From NCBI RefSeq assembly GCF_016917755.1, contig NZ_CP070326.1, positions 930,001-994,000 of the forward strand: a DNA stretch of 64,000 bases, given 5' to 3'. Under the pieces are notes generated by a model. That model did no database searches and was not told the origin of the DNA. It saw nothing but the letters and a program-made list of their open reading frames with translations. How positions within the stretch are numbered: position 1 is the stretch's first letter; every line of letters starts with the position of its first letter. The position numbers and the translations under genes were made by a program. The stretch comes from Streptomyces noursei. GTDB lineage: Bacteria > Actinomycetota > Actinomycetes > Streptomycetales > Streptomycetaceae. Shown piece after piece: positions 1 to 8,229 of this stretch.

Positions 1-309
1 GCCCGGAGTGTGCGGGGGGCCGAACGGGCGCATGGCCAGCGTGCGCAGCCGGTGGTGCTCGGGGTCGTCGAGCCGGAGGAACGACGGGTTCTTGATCTCT
101 TCCGGCGGCGGGTTGGTGCGCGAGCGCTCGTCGACGCTCATCCGGGGGTCGTGGAGCAGGGCACCGATCTGGTGGTAGGTGCCGACCAGATAGCTGCCGT
201 CCGCCTGGCGCACCACGGGACCGGCCTCGCGGAGCTCCGCGTAGAGCGGGTAGGGATTGGGGCGGTTCGCGTAGTCGGTGATGCGTGACAGCAAGGTCTC
301 GGAGTCCAT
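1..309 (-). CDS. Cytochrome P450, N-terminal part (cut by window edge)
   Basis: The reverse strand from the ATG at 309 is open to the window edge (103 codons). It reads as the start of a bacterial class I P450: an NPYPLYAELREAGPV stretch near residue 17, then LDDPEHHRLRTLAMRPF near residue 80, the conserved segment that precedes helix C (family usually DPPEHTRLR). The heme Cys region lies outside the window. It is 31 bp downstream of a ferredoxin reductase and a ferredoxin gene on the same strand, so this is a complete three-component monooxygenase operon. The substrate cannot be told. The start follows a GAGGAGCC ribosome site. Confidence 0.88.
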   Translation of the reverse strand, partial: MDSETLLSRITDYANRPNPYPLYAELREAGPVVRQADGSYLVGTYHQIGALLHDPRMSVDERSRTNPPPEEIKNPSFLRLDDPEHHRLRTLAMRPFGPPHTPG

Positions 310-340
310 GGTGGCTCCTCGTGGTGGGACGGGAAGTGGC

Positions 341-1720
341 TCAGCCGACCGGCTGCACCACCATCAGCCGGCGATCGGGCAGATATCCGGTGAGCGCCAC
401 GACGGGCTCGTGAGACAGCCCCTTGGGATCCGGCACGTCGGACGGAATCGGGATGTCGGCCGCGATGGCGCGGTCCGCCGCGCCGGGCGGGGGCGGGAAC
501 TCGGCCGCCGTCTCGATCAAGTGGCGGTAGTAGTCGAGTACCTTGCCCATGTCGACGGTGACAGCCGCGGTGACCCGTCCTCGGTAGCCGTACACCATCG
601 CCAGTCGTCTCGCCTCCAGCGAGCCCTGTGCGATGACCACGTGGTCGGAGTAGGTGGGCACGCCCACCGACTTGATGTTGAGCCCGAACTGGGTCGACCA
701 GAACGTCGGGATGGTGAGGTGGGGACGTTGCAGGGGCCCCGGATTGAGCATGTTGTGGGCCGCCACCTCGGCCTGCGCGACCGCGTTGCCCCAGTGTTCC
801 AGGGACAGCATCTGGTATCCGAACAGCGGATGGGGGAAGCGGGAGACGTCGCCGGCCACGAAGACGTCGTTGATGACGATCCCGTACATGTTGAATGCCT
901 GGCAGCCGGCGTCACAGGCGACCCCGCGCCGGCCCGCCGCCAACCCGGACTCCGCCAACCACTCGACGTTGCGCACAGCTCCCAGTGCCACCACGCACAC
1001 GTCCGCCTCGACCCGGGTGCCGTCGGAGAGATCGGCGCCGGTGAACCGGCCGTTCCCGTCTCCGTGCAGAGCGGTGACCGTCACCCCACAGCGCAAGTCC
1101 ACGCCGTGCCCGCGGTGCATCAGGGTCGCGAGCCTGGACAACGTTCCACCCAGCGCACCCACCAGAGGGGCGGGGCCGCGTTCGGCGACCGTGACGTCCA
1201 GTCCCCGCTCCCGACAGGCAGAGGCGATCTCCGAGCCGGTGAAGCCGGCGCCGATCACCAGCACCCGCCTCGGCCCGGCGGCCAGCGCCTCGGCCAGCCC
1301 GGTGGCATCGTCGATGGTGCGTAGGGTGAACACCCCTTGCAGCGCGCCCTCCTCCGGGTTGGGCCAGGGACGTGCCCGGGTCCCGGTGGCGATCAGCAAC
1401 CGGTCGTACGACAGCGACTCGCCGTCGGCGAGCATCACCCGCTTCTCCAGCAGGTCCAGGCCGGTGGCGGCCACTCCGAGCCGCCATTCGGCATCCGGAT
1501 CGCGGCGCATCGGCAGCGCCGTGGCCTCCGCCGGCACATCGCCGATCAGCACCTGCTTGGACAGCGGAGGCCGGTCATAGGGCGGACGGGGCTCGTCCCC
1601 CACCACAGTGAGGGAGCCGGCGAACCCTTCCTCCCGCAGCGTCTCCGCCGCCCTCAACCCGGCCAGCGAAGCGCCTACGATGACGATGCGGCCGTCCCGC
1701 AGATCACTCGGCACCGGCAC
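341..1720 (-). CDS. NAD(P)H-dependent ferredoxin reductase (FAD)
   Basis: 459 aa with GTG start. It passes electrons from NAD(P)H through FAD to the neighbouring ferredoxin, for the P450. Seen: the N-terminal FAD loop IVIVGASLAGLRAAE (residues about 12-26), the RPPLSKQ segment typical of BphA4/putidaredoxin-reductase-type enzymes, a second dinucleotide loop VLVIGAGFTGSEIA near residue 153, and VFVAGDVSRFP, the FAD-ribityl motif, near residue 287. The C-terminal reductase domain is present and the length is normal. The start overlaps the ferredoxin end by 17 nt behind an AAGGGGGTG ribosome site, which implies translational coupling. Confidence 0.93.
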   Translation of the reverse strand: MPVPSDLRDGRIVIVGASLAGLRAAETLREEGFAGSLTVVGDEPRPPYDRPPLSKQVLIGDVPAEATALPMRRDPDAEWRLGVAATGLDLLEKRVMLADGESLSYDRLLIATGTRARPWPNPEEGALQGVFTLRTIDDATGLAEALAAGPRRVLVIGAGFTGSEIASACRERGLDVTVAERGPAPLVGALGGTLSRLATLMHRGHGVDLRCGVTVTALHGDGNGRFTGADLSDGTRVEADVCVVALGAVRNVEWLAESGLAAGRRGVACDAGCQAFNMYGIVINDVFVAGDVSRFPHPLFGYQMLSLEHWGNAVAQAEVAAHNMLNPGPLQRPHLTIPTFWSTQFGLNIKSVGVPTYSDHVVIAQGSLEARRLAMVYGYRGRVTAAVTVDMGKVLDYYRHLIETAAEFPPPPGAADRAIAADIPIPSDVPDPKGLSHEPVVALTGYLPDRRLMVVQPVG

Positions 1721-1919
1721 TCACCCCCTTGCCCATGAGGATGGCTTGGACGGGGCACGCGGCCACGGCCTGGCGCACCCGCTCAAGCTGATCGTCGGGC
1801 ACGGCCGGGAGGTAGAGCAGCCCCTCCTCCCCATGCAGCTGGAACACATCGGGCGCGAGAAACACACACTGCGCGTAGCCCTGACAGCGCGTGAGATCCA
1901 CAACTATTTGCATCCCCAC
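1704..1919 (-). CDS. [3Fe-4S] ferredoxin, P450 electron donor
   Basis: 71 aa. Three cysteines (residues 12, 18 and 55, the last in an ACP context) fit a single 3Fe-4S cluster ferredoxin like those paired with streptomycete P450s; the usual fourth Cys position is a Gly in CQGYAQC. It is the first gene of the operon ferredoxin, reductase, P450. Start is GTG at 1919 or ATG at 1913, both behind GGAGGGAG. Confidence 0.92.
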   Translation of the reverse strand: MGMQIVVDLTRCQGYAQCVFLAPDVFQLHGEEGLLYLPAVPDDQLERVRQAVAACPVQAILMGKGVSAGAE

Positions 1920-2933
1920 CGCTCCCTCCGCTGCTCATCCCCTCCGTTCCATGATGGTCCGCAAATCCAACGCCCGCTATGCAAGTACCGCAGGGCTCCT
2001 GACCTGCGGCGAACCGCCACCGCTCGCCTACCGATCCGCTACCGGTCCACCCGGAGTGCGCTCGCGGTGACGGGTACCGACGACTGCGGCAGGGGACCGC
2101 GCCGGGTACGCGCAGGGTGACGGGACGCCCACTGAGCGACGCGCCCCACCGCCGGAACAGCGAACCCCGAACCCCGAGCCACAAGCCACAAGCCACAAGC
2201 CGCAAGCCGCAAGCCGCAAGCCGCAAGCCGCAAGCCACGAACCACGAACCACGAACCACGAACCGAAGTGTCGGCTGCAGCACGGCGGCGGCTGCGCGCA
2301 CCCGCCCGCACGTTGCGGACGAGGATGCGGAACGAAAGGCCAGGAGCCGGAACGCGCATAGCAGGAACCGGACTTGCGAGCGGTACCCGGGGCCGGGGAG
2401 ATCCGGGCGACGGCGGAGTTGAGGGCAGGGGCGGACCCGGCGCGGCGGAATGACGTCCGTCGACGTTGCCAGCCCGGGGCCCGGTTGAACCAATTCCGCT
2501 TCAACTCACCAGCAGCGCAGGCGATATGTAAAGGGGCAATTCGCTGCTCGTGCTCAGCAGGGACCATACGTTGGTCGCCGATCCATCAACTGTCGCCCTG
2601 TCACCCTTTCGCTCGTCGCCTCCGCGCCACCCGTGGGCCTCGTCCTGGCGAGCCATGCACACGCGGACCGCATCGCCGGTCTCGACAGCTACGCGACACC
2701 GGTCCACATCCATCAGGGCGGTTTCGCGCGCTGTGTGCCGTGCCAGTCAACGGACGCAGATCTCCGCGCCCTGGGACCGGCGGCCCGCCCACGCCGGGCG
2801 TTCACCGTCTTTACCAAAGACGGACAAATCCGGCGAGTCGAAGATTCCATTCGGCATATTTCGTATTAGCCTTCCGCAATTGTACGAACTCTGTACATCG
2901 CGGAGCAATCCGCTCAAACTTCCGGAGAAAGAA
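1920..2933. other. Long intergenic region
   Basis: About 1 kb with no convincing gene. It holds the upstream region of the ferredoxin operon, a tandem heptamer array (2162-2266), the dyad GTTGAA-N10-TTCAAC (2484-2505), and TGTAC-N7-GTACA (2881-2897) just ahead of the next gene. Open frames across the array are low-complexity translations of the repeat and are not taken as genes. Confidence 0.6.
2162..2266. repeat. 15 tandem 7-bp repeats (RARCCVC-type)
   Basis: Fifteen contiguous heptamers in exact register: two GAACCCC, one GAGCCAC, two AAGCCAC, five AAGCCGC, one AAGCCAC, three GAACCAC and a last GAACCGA. Blocks of identical units next to variant units show recent slipped-strand expansion. 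It lies in the intergenic gap between divergently oriented operons. Confidence 0.95.
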
Positions 2934-3317
2934 ATGTACAAGCTTCACAAGGCCGCCGTCCTGGCGGCCGCCCTCGGCAGCATCGTCGCCTTCGGCGCCG
3001 GCACCGCCCACGCAGGCGGCCGCGGCGGCGACGAGTTCAGTCAGCACAACTCCTGCCGCACCCACGACCTGAACGTCGACGTGCTCGGCGAGGTCGGGAT
3101 CGTGAACGGCCTGCTGGCCAACGCGCTGGGCGGCGAAGGCTCGCCGAGCGCACAGGCCACCTCGATGGGCTCCAGCATCGGCTGTAACGACTCGATCGGC
3201 GGCACGGGCGGCGAGGAGGGCGGCGGCCACGGCGGCGGCGAAGGCGGCGGCCATGGCGGCGGCGAAGGCGGTGGTCACGGCGGCGGCGAAGGCGGCGGCC
3301 ACGGCGGCGGCAAGTAA
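2934..3317 (+). CDS. Secreted Gly/His-rich small protein
   Basis: 127 aa. The ATG at 2934 follows GGAGAAAG. A Sec signal peptide covers about residues 1-26 (MYKLHK, a hydrophobic AAVLAAALGSIVAFGAG core, cleavage after THA). The mature part has two cysteines (NSCRTH and IGCNDS), probably one disulfide, around a hydrophobic VNGLLANALG segment; this recalls rodlin/chaplin-style surface proteins but I see no certain family match. The tail is four near-perfect GGGHGGGE repeats, an obvious candidate for binding Cu, Ni or Zn. The next gene is a multicopper oxidase, so a copper-related role is an inference. Confidence 0.75.
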   Translation: MYKLHKAAVLAAALGSIVAFGAGTAHAGGRGGDEFSQHNSCRTHDLNVDVLGEVGIVNGLLANALGGEGSPSAQATSMGSSIGCNDSIGGTGGEEGGGHGGGEGGGHGGGEGGGHGGGEGGGHGGGK

Positions 3318-3330
3318 GGCCACCAGCTGA

Positions 3331-3384
3331 GTGGACGGGCCCCGGCGACCGACCCCATCGGGCCTGGCGCCGGGGCCCTGTCCG
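3331..3384 (+). terminator. Hairpin terminator after 3317
   Basis: Perfect 11-bp stem GGGCCCCGGCG (3337-3347) with CGCCGGGGCCC (3368-3378) and a 20-nt loop; pairing extends outward as GTGGAC with GTCCGC. It lies just downstream of the secreted Gly/His-rich protein. Confidence 0.75.
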
Positions 3385-4026
3385 CTTCCGCACCCACCGG
3401 CCCCGCACAGCGCGGCCGGCGCACGGGTGCCTGTGCCCACAACGCGTCCCCGCACAGACCGCGCGCAGGCTCCGCGTCTCGCGAGGGATCAGGCGGAGCC
3501 CACTCGGCAGGCACGCGAGGCCCGCGCACTGCGACAGCCCCCACCATCCGACAAGGCCAGTCACCGCGGCGACGGTCGGCGCCCGCCGCGGCGCCGAGTC
3601 CCTCCCGCGGGCCACGGCCCAGATGGCGCATCACGGCATGACGACACGCCAAGGGCGACCGGATCATGACGACATGACGGTGGACCAGGATGCCGAGCGA
3701 TCGACGGCGGACTCCGACGGCGGCGCCCCGGGCCCCGCCTCGGCACCTCCGGCCGTCGCCGCTTCCTGGACGCCGACCTCGCTCCTCCTGGGCACCGGCC
3801 TGCACTCCGGCCACGGGAAATGTGTCCCGGTGGCCACCCGCCCCACCCGTCGGCTCCGCGGACCGTGCTCGATATGTCCGCCGCCGCGCCTGAGTTTGCT
3901 CGTCTGACTGTCTGTCGGTGCTGCGCGCAGCGGAGCGCGCACCCCCGCCGACGTCCCCGGAGTCCGCGGCAGCGCCCCTCGCCGTCCGCGCATCACACCG
4001 ACACGATCGCCACAAGGTGGTTCTCC
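3385..4026. other. Intergenic region before the multicopper oxidase
   Basis: About 640 bp with no supported gene. Short open frames exist on both strands but have no ribosome site and no recognisable domain. The oxidase promoter presumably lies in the last 150 bp; no clear -35/-10 was recognised. Confidence 0.5.
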
Positions 4027-5643
4027 ATGCGTACGCACTCCAGACGTTCCCTGCTCGGCGCAGGTATGGCTGCCGCCGGCAGCGGGCTGCTGACCTCCAC
4101 CGGGGCCGCCGCCCTGGACGCCAAGAACGGCAAGCACCACTCCCACCGCAAGCCGCCCCCTCCTGGCTCGCACGACGGCCATGGCTCGGACGGGTCCCAC
4201 TCCGCCCCGTCCAACTACGTCTCCCCCGACGGTCCGGAGGTCATGGAAGCGGAGCGCAAACGGGGGAAGGGTCCCGTGCGCCGCTTCGCGGTGACCGCGG
4301 ACCAGGTCGAGTTCGACTTCGGCGGCGCGGTCGTCAACACGTGGGCGTACGGAAACCGACTGCCGGGCAAGGAGATCCGGGTCACCGCGGGCGACAGGGT
4401 CGCCGTGACCCTCCACAACCGCCTTCCGCACTCCACCACCCTCCACTGGCACGGGGTGCAGATCCGCAACGACATGGACGGCTCCCCGTCCATCACCCAG
4501 CGCTCCGTGAAGGCCGGCGCCTCCTACGACTACACCTTCGCAGTCGACACGCCCGGTACGTACTGGCTCCATCCGCACGTCGGCGTGCAACTGGACCGCG
4601 GACTGTACGCACCGTTGATCGTCGACGACCCGCGCGAGCCCCTCTCGTACGACCACGAGTGGGTCGTCATGATCGACGACTGGCTCGACGGGGTCGACGG
4701 GATGACTCCGGACTCGATGCTGGCCGAGCTGAACAAGAACAAGCCCGGCGGGGCCGGCGGTCACGACGACATGCAGAGCTCCGGCAACCGGGCGGCGGCC
4801 GCCGCCGTGGCCCGGATGCGCAGACGCGCCAGGCACCGCATGACCGACGACCCCTCGGACAGCGTGGAGCACCCCTTCCACCTGATGAACGGCCAGGTGG
4901 CCAGGGACCGCGAGACCTTCCGCGCCAAGCCCGGCGACCGCATCCGGATCCGTCTCATCAACGCGGCCGCGGGCACCGCCTACCGGGTCGCGCTGGGCGG
5001 TCACAACATGACCGTGACCCACATCGACGGCTACCCGGTGCAGCACAAGTCGACCGACAGCCTGCTGATCGCCATGGGCGAGCGCTTCGACGTGCTGGTG
5101 ACCGCGAAGGACGGCGTCTTCCCCCTCACCGCGCTCTCCGCGGGCAACACCTTCCAGACCGCACAGGCCCTCCTGCGGACCGGCGACGGCGAGGCACCCG
5201 ACGACAAGATCCGCCCGACGGAGCTGAGGAGCGGCGGGCTGAGCGCGGACAAGTTCAAGGCCGCGGCATCGGTTCGGCTCTCGGACCGCGATCCCGACCG
5301 CACCATCAACATGGACCTCACCGGGAACATGGACGACTGGGACTGGGCGATCAACGGGAAGCCGTACACCGATTCACAGCGCTATCCCGTACGTCAAGGG
5401 GAGCGGGTGCGGATCACCTTCCGCAACAAGACCACGATGTGGCACCCGATGCACCTGCACGGCCACACCTTCGCGCTGCCCGACGGCGGCCCCCGCAAGG
5501 ACACCACGATCGTCCTGCCGGACAAGGAGGTCTCCGTCGATTTCGATGCCGACAACCCCGGCCTGTGGATGGTGCACTGCCACAACGTCTACCACTCGGA
5601 GTCGGGGATGATGACGGTCATGGGCTACAAGCTGCACGACTGA
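4027..5643 (+). CDS. Tat-exported multicopper oxidase
   Basis: 538 aa, three cupredoxin domains, secreted. The N-terminus SRRSLLGAG is a Tat signal, followed by a His-rich linker (KHHSHRK, SHDGHGSDGSH). All four copper motifs are present: HWHG at about 140-143, HPH at about 182, HPMHLHGHTF from about 473, and HCHNVYHSESGM from about 517 with the type-1 Cys and axial Met. This predicts a type 1 copper plus a trinuclear centre that oxidises phenols or metals with O2. It is much longer than the two-domain laccase SLAC. The upstream Gly/His-rich secreted protein may be a partner. An Ala/Arg-rich insert (about 255-275) separates domains 1 and 2. Confidence 0.95.
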   Translation: MRTHSRRSLLGAGMAAAGSGLLTSTGAAALDAKNGKHHSHRKPPPPGSHDGHGSDGSHSAPSNYVSPDGPEVMEAERKRGKGPVRRFAVTADQVEFDFGGAVVNTWAYGNRLPGKEIRVTAGDRVAVTLHNRLPHSTTLHWHGVQIRNDMDGSPSITQRSVKAGASYDYTFAVDTPGTYWLHPHVGVQLDRGLYAPLIVDDPREPLSYDHEWVVMIDDWLDGVDGMTPDSMLAELNKNKPGGAGGHDDMQSSGNRAAAAAVARMRRRARHRMTDDPSDSVEHPFHLMNGQVARDRETFRAKPGDRIRIRLINAAAGTAYRVALGGHNMTVTHIDGYPVQHKSTDSLLIAMGERFDVLVTAKDGVFPLTALSAGNTFQTAQALLRTGDGEAPDDKIRPTELRSGGLSADKFKAAASVRLSDRDPDRTINMDLTGNMDDWDWAINGKPYTDSQRYPVRQGERVRITFRNKTTMWHPMHLHGHTFALPDGGPRKDTTIVLPDKEVSVDFDADNPGLWMVHCHNVYHSESGMMTVMGYKLHD

Positions 5644-5710
5644 CGGCGGCAGGTCCACGGGCACCCGGCGGGCGCACGGCGACGTCGCCCCCCCCACTGA
5701 CCGCGGGCAT

Positions 5711-5752
5711 CCGGAAGAGGGTTGTGAGCGTCGAGTCACCGCCCTCTTCCGG
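5711..5752 (+). terminator. Hairpin terminator after the multicopper oxidase
   Basis: CCGGAAGAGGG (5711-5721) pairs perfectly with CCCTCTTCCGG (5742-5752) across a 20-nt loop, 70 bp past the oxidase stop. It may serve both strands. Confidence 0.7.
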
Positions 5753-5760
5753 CCGGCCGG

Positions 5761-5886
5761 TCAGCGCGCTCGCCGCAGGACCAGCGGAGTGGGAGCTGCC
5801 GGGTGCCCCGGCTCCCCGCACTCCAAGGCTCCGCTGCCGGGCCGGAGCAGGTCGTGCACGGCTGCGAGCAGTTCCTCTTCATTCAT
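5761..5886 (-). CDS. Possible small protein (41 aa), unknown
   Basis: An ATG at 5886 opens a 41-codon frame starting MNEEELLAAVHDLLRPG, with an acidic N-terminal helix and a basic C-terminus. No good ribosome site is visible and I recognise no family. It could equally be non-coding. Confidence 0.25.
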   Translation of the reverse strand: MNEEELLAAVHDLLRPGSGALECGEPGHPAAPTPLVLRRAR

Positions 5887-5992
5887 GGCAGACAGTGAAA
5901 CGTACGCCGCTGACAACCAGGTCGGCCGGTGGCGCCCCCGAGGGACGGGCCGCGCCTTCAACCGTATTCCGGTGATGGGTGGGCACCGCCGG

Positions 5993-6169
5993 CTACTTGC
6001 CCGCGTGGCTGCCGAGGTAGAACAGCAGCGCCATGAAGGCCAGCAGGAGGTGACTGCCGGCGATGTAGATGAACACCCGCCAGGATGCGCCCCGTTCCTT
6101 GCGCTGTTCCGACATCCCGCCGCCGAACGACGGTGTCGGTGGTGACTGGCGATCCGGTGTCTCAGGCAT
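5993..6169 (-). CDS. Small single-pass membrane protein, DUF6126-like
   Basis: 58 aa. The ATG at 6169 follows CCCAGGAGAACAGCC, a clear ribosome site. A charged N-terminal half (SEQRKERGASW) precedes one hydrophobic helix, FIYIAGSHLLLAFMALLFYL, near the C-terminus. The pattern resembles the short DUF6126 proteins of streptomycetes; the assignment is from memory. Function unknown. It lies 48 bp downstream of the RsbW-like ATPase on the same strand. Confidence 0.7.
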   Translation of the reverse strand: MPETPDRQSPPTPSFGGGMSEQRKERGASWRVFIYIAGSHLLLAFMALLFYLGSHAGK

Positions 6170-6217
6170 GGCTGTTCTCCTGGGGGTTTGCTGGTGTCCG
6201 GCGTCCGTCATCACGCC

Positions 6218-6724
6218 TCAAGGGAGTTCCGTGGTCGGCCGGACGTCGGATGCGGGTATCCGGAAGGTGGCCAGGAGCCTCTTGCCCTGGCCGGTCCAGT
6301 GGGGTTCCACGCCGAGGGTGCCGTCGTACCACGCGGTCAGTTCGCCCACCGTGCCCAACCCTGTCCCCGGCGTCGCTGTCTCGATCGCCGGGAGCCGGGG
6401 GTCGTGGTCGGCCACTGCGACGACCAGTTGCCCGGTGCTCCACTCAACCGTGACGTCCGCGGTGGGCGACCGGTCGGCGGTGTGCCGGAGGACGTTGGTC
6501 ACCAGCTCGCTCACCACCAGCAGCGCCGCGTCCGACAGCGCCGAGGCGGTGGCGATGCCGCACCGGGCCAGCCTGATGGCCGTCTCCTCCCGGGCGCGGC
6601 GCACCGCCCCGGGGCCCGCACTCACCGTGAACGCATGCCGCCGCTCCGGCAGCCGCGCACCCTGGCCGTCGGTGGCCGGGGTGCGCTGCCTGCGCCACGG
6701 CGGAAACCAGTCTGCGTGGATCAC
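6218..6724 (-). CDS. RsbW-like ATP-binding regulatory protein
   Basis: 168 aa. The GTG at 6724 is chosen because GGAGGTGCC precedes it. It is a HATPase_c domain of the anti-sigma/RsbW kind: SELVTNVLRHTA (N box) near residue 73, DHDPRLP (G1-like) near residue 110, and GTGLGTVGELTAWYD (G2). Such proteins bind ATP and sequester a sigma factor or phosphorylate a STAS antagonist; a STAS gene lies at 9094-9510. It is transcribed away from the ArsR block, with a short conserved gene upstream (6789-6986). Confidence 0.85.
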   Translation of the reverse strand: MIHADWFPPWRRQRTPATDGQGARLPERRHAFTVSAGPGAVRRAREETAIRLARCGIATASALSDAALLVVSELVTNVLRHTADRSPTADVTVEWSTGQLVVAVADHDPRLPAIETATPGTGLGTVGELTAWYDGTLGVEPHWTGQGKRLLATFRIPASDVRPTTELP

Positions 6725-6788
6725 GGCACCTCCACTCCCGCGCCGCGCACTGGCCCGCAGTGGCCGGGCCGGGTTGCTGCCGGCCCGT

Positions 6789-6986
6789 TCACGCCGGGTC
6801 TCCGCCTTCGGCCTCCGCGGCGGCGTCGGGGAGCTCCAGACCGAGGCCACGGGCGGTCCGCAGCGCGTCATCCAGTTCGTCCTCGGCCACGGCCACCGCG
6901 TACGCATCCCCCTCCTGCTGTGCCTGCGCGACAGCGGCCCGCGCCCGGCGCACCCGCTCCCGCACTGCTTCGGCGAAGCCGCCCAC
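6789..6986 (-). CDS. Small conserved helical protein, unknown
   Basis: 65 aa. The GTG at 6986 is chosen because GGAGGTCTCAG sits just upstream. It is almost entirely charged helix: AVRERVRRARAAVAQA, then AEDELDDALRTARGLGLE, consistent with a small coiled-coil. Similar short proteins are common in streptomycetes but unnamed. It is the first gene of the minus-strand unit that continues into the RsbW-like gene, and a palindromic operator lies at 7032-7051 upstream. Confidence 0.65.
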   Translation of the reverse strand: MGGFAEAVRERVRRARAAVAQAQQEGDAYAVAVAEDELDDALRTARGLGLELPDAAAEAEGGDPA

Positions 6987-7031
6987 CTGAGACCTCCACG
7001 CATGAGTGGTTGACCATAATGGCAACTAGCG

Positions 7032-7051
7032 AATTACAAAACTCTGCAATT
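7032..7051. promoter_or_regulatory. Palindromic operator, copy 1
   Basis: AATTAC-N8-GCAATT, in an AT-rich island within very GC-rich DNA. It lies 46 bp upstream of the minus-strand unit starting at 6986 and shares architecture and spacing with the perfect copy at 7622-7641. Probably bound by the adjacent ArsR protein. Confidence 0.6.
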
Positions 7052-7218
7052 CTATGGGGACCGGCCACCGCTCGAGAGAGGGGCAGTGACCCGCCGCGCG
7101 AACCCGCTACTCTCCCGGGGTACGACAGGATGCGCCCGCCGCGCGCGCCCACACCAGGCGCTCGGGCGACGCGCCCCTACGGCTCCGACCGGTGGCGGAC
7201 ACCGGTTAGCCTGGCGGA

Positions 7219-7578
7219 ATGATCGAGAATCTCCCCCCTTGCCCCCAGTGCTCCTGTGAGTACACCTATGAACTGAACGCCCTGGTGGTGTGCCCCGAGT
7301 GCGGCCACGAATGGGTCCCGACGGAGAGCGATACCGAGGGCGGAAGCGCCGCCGGCGAGCGGGTCGTCAAGGACTCCGTCGGCAATGTGCTGCAGGACGG
7401 CGACGCCGTGGTCGTCGTCAAGGCGCTCAAGGTCAAGGGAAACCCCTCAGGGATCAAGGCCGGCACCAAGGTGCGCAACATCCGGCTGGTCGACGGGGTG
7501 GACGGCCACGACATCGACTGCAAGATCGACGGCTTCGGAGCCATGCAGCTGAAGTCCAGCGTGGTCAAGAAGGTCTGA
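7219..7578 (+). CDS. yjdM: YjdM/PhnA-type zinc ribbon protein
   Basis: 119 aa. An N-terminal zinc ribbon (PCPQC at about 7-11, VCPECGHEW at about 29) is followed by a beta-rich domain with VKDSVGNVLQDGDAV and KVKGNPSGIKAGTKVRNIR, the signature of the YjdM (formerly PhnA) family. Despite the old name it is not phosphonoacetate hydrolase; its function is unproven. Normal length. It lies between the two AATTRC operators. Confidence 0.92.
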   Translation: MIENLPPCPQCSCEYTYELNALVVCPECGHEWVPTESDTEGGSAAGERVVKDSVGNVLQDGDAVVVVKALKVKGNPSGIKAGTKVRNIRLVDGVDGHDIDCKIDGFGAMQLKSSVVKKV

Positions 7579-7621
7579 CCACCCCCTCCCCCGGGGCGTC
7601 CACGGCATCCACCCGATGAGG

Positions 7622-7641
7622 AATTGCAAAATTTCGCAATT
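7622..7641. promoter_or_regulatory. Perfect palindromic operator, copy 2
   Basis: AATTGC-N8-GCAATT, exact 6-bp arms within AATTGCAAAATTTCGCAATT. It sits 95 bp upstream of the ArsR gene at 7736 and just after yjdM. Together with 7032-7051 it brackets yjdM, suggesting autoregulation plus control of the divergent unit. Confidence 0.7.
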
Positions 7642-7735
7642 GGCTAGATGCTGTAGCCGCTGTGTCTGTACGTAGCCGCGGACACGGTCTTGCGCGGACG
7701 CCCCGAGCGGGGCGTCGCAGGAAGCCCGAGGGGTC

Positions 7736-8077
7736 ATGTCTGTTCCGCTGTACCAGGCCAAGGCCGAGTTCTTCCGCATGCTCGGGCACCCGGTGCGGAT
7801 ACGGGTGCTGGAGCTGCTGCAGGACGGCCCCAAGCCCGTACGGGACCTGCTCGCGGAGATCGAAGTGGAGCCCTCGGGCCTGTCCCAGCAGTTGGCGGTC
7901 CTGCGCCGCTCGGGGATCGTCACCGCAACGCGGGAGGGCTCCACGGTCGTCTACGAACTGGCCGGCGGAGACGTCGCGGACCTGATGAAGGCGGCACGGC
8001 GCATCCTGACCGAGATGCTGGCCGGGCGGAACGAACTGCTCGCCGAGTTGCGGGAAACCGGGGGCGCTGCGCGATGA
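7736..8077 (+). CDS. ArsR-family transcriptional regulator 1
   Basis: 113 aa winged-helix repressor. N-terminal helix YQAKAEFFRMLGHPVRIRVLELL, then the recognition region EPSGLSQQLAVLRRSGIV (residues about 43-60) and wing TREGSTVVYEL. No CxC metal-site cysteines are visible, so the signal is probably not a thiol-bound metal. It is clearly paralogous to the regulator at 9746-10090, and the pair bracket a PPOx, ATPase and STAS gene set. Confidence 0.92.
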   Translation: MSVPLYQAKAEFFRMLGHPVRIRVLELLQDGPKPVRDLLAEIEVEPSGLSQQLAVLRRSGIVTATREGSTVVYELAGGDVADLMKAARRILTEMLAGRNELLAELRETGGAAR

Positions 8078-8229
8078 CATCGGGGATCGGCTGTGCCAGG
8101 CTCCCCGATCGCCTCGCCACTGCCGGCCCGCACCGACCGGGCAGGCCGCCCGCGGCTACCTGGAGTGCGCCGGACCTTCGCCCGCCACCCCGCCCCGAAG
8201 GCCGCAACCTGCCACGAGGAACACGTTCG

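Noticed and set aside
2162..2266. CRISPR array
   Set aside because: Units are 7 bp, contiguous, without spacers, and no cas genes are near.
2028..2567. Minus-strand frames translating the heptamer array (repeated LRLAACG)
   Set aside because: Any frame through a 7-bp repeat gives repeated peptide in all three phases; there is no start context and no domain.
3664..5046. Long open frame (460 codons) on the minus strand
   Set aside because: It is the antisense of the multicopper oxidase, with Val/Arg/Gly-rich composition and no domain; typical high-GC shadow.
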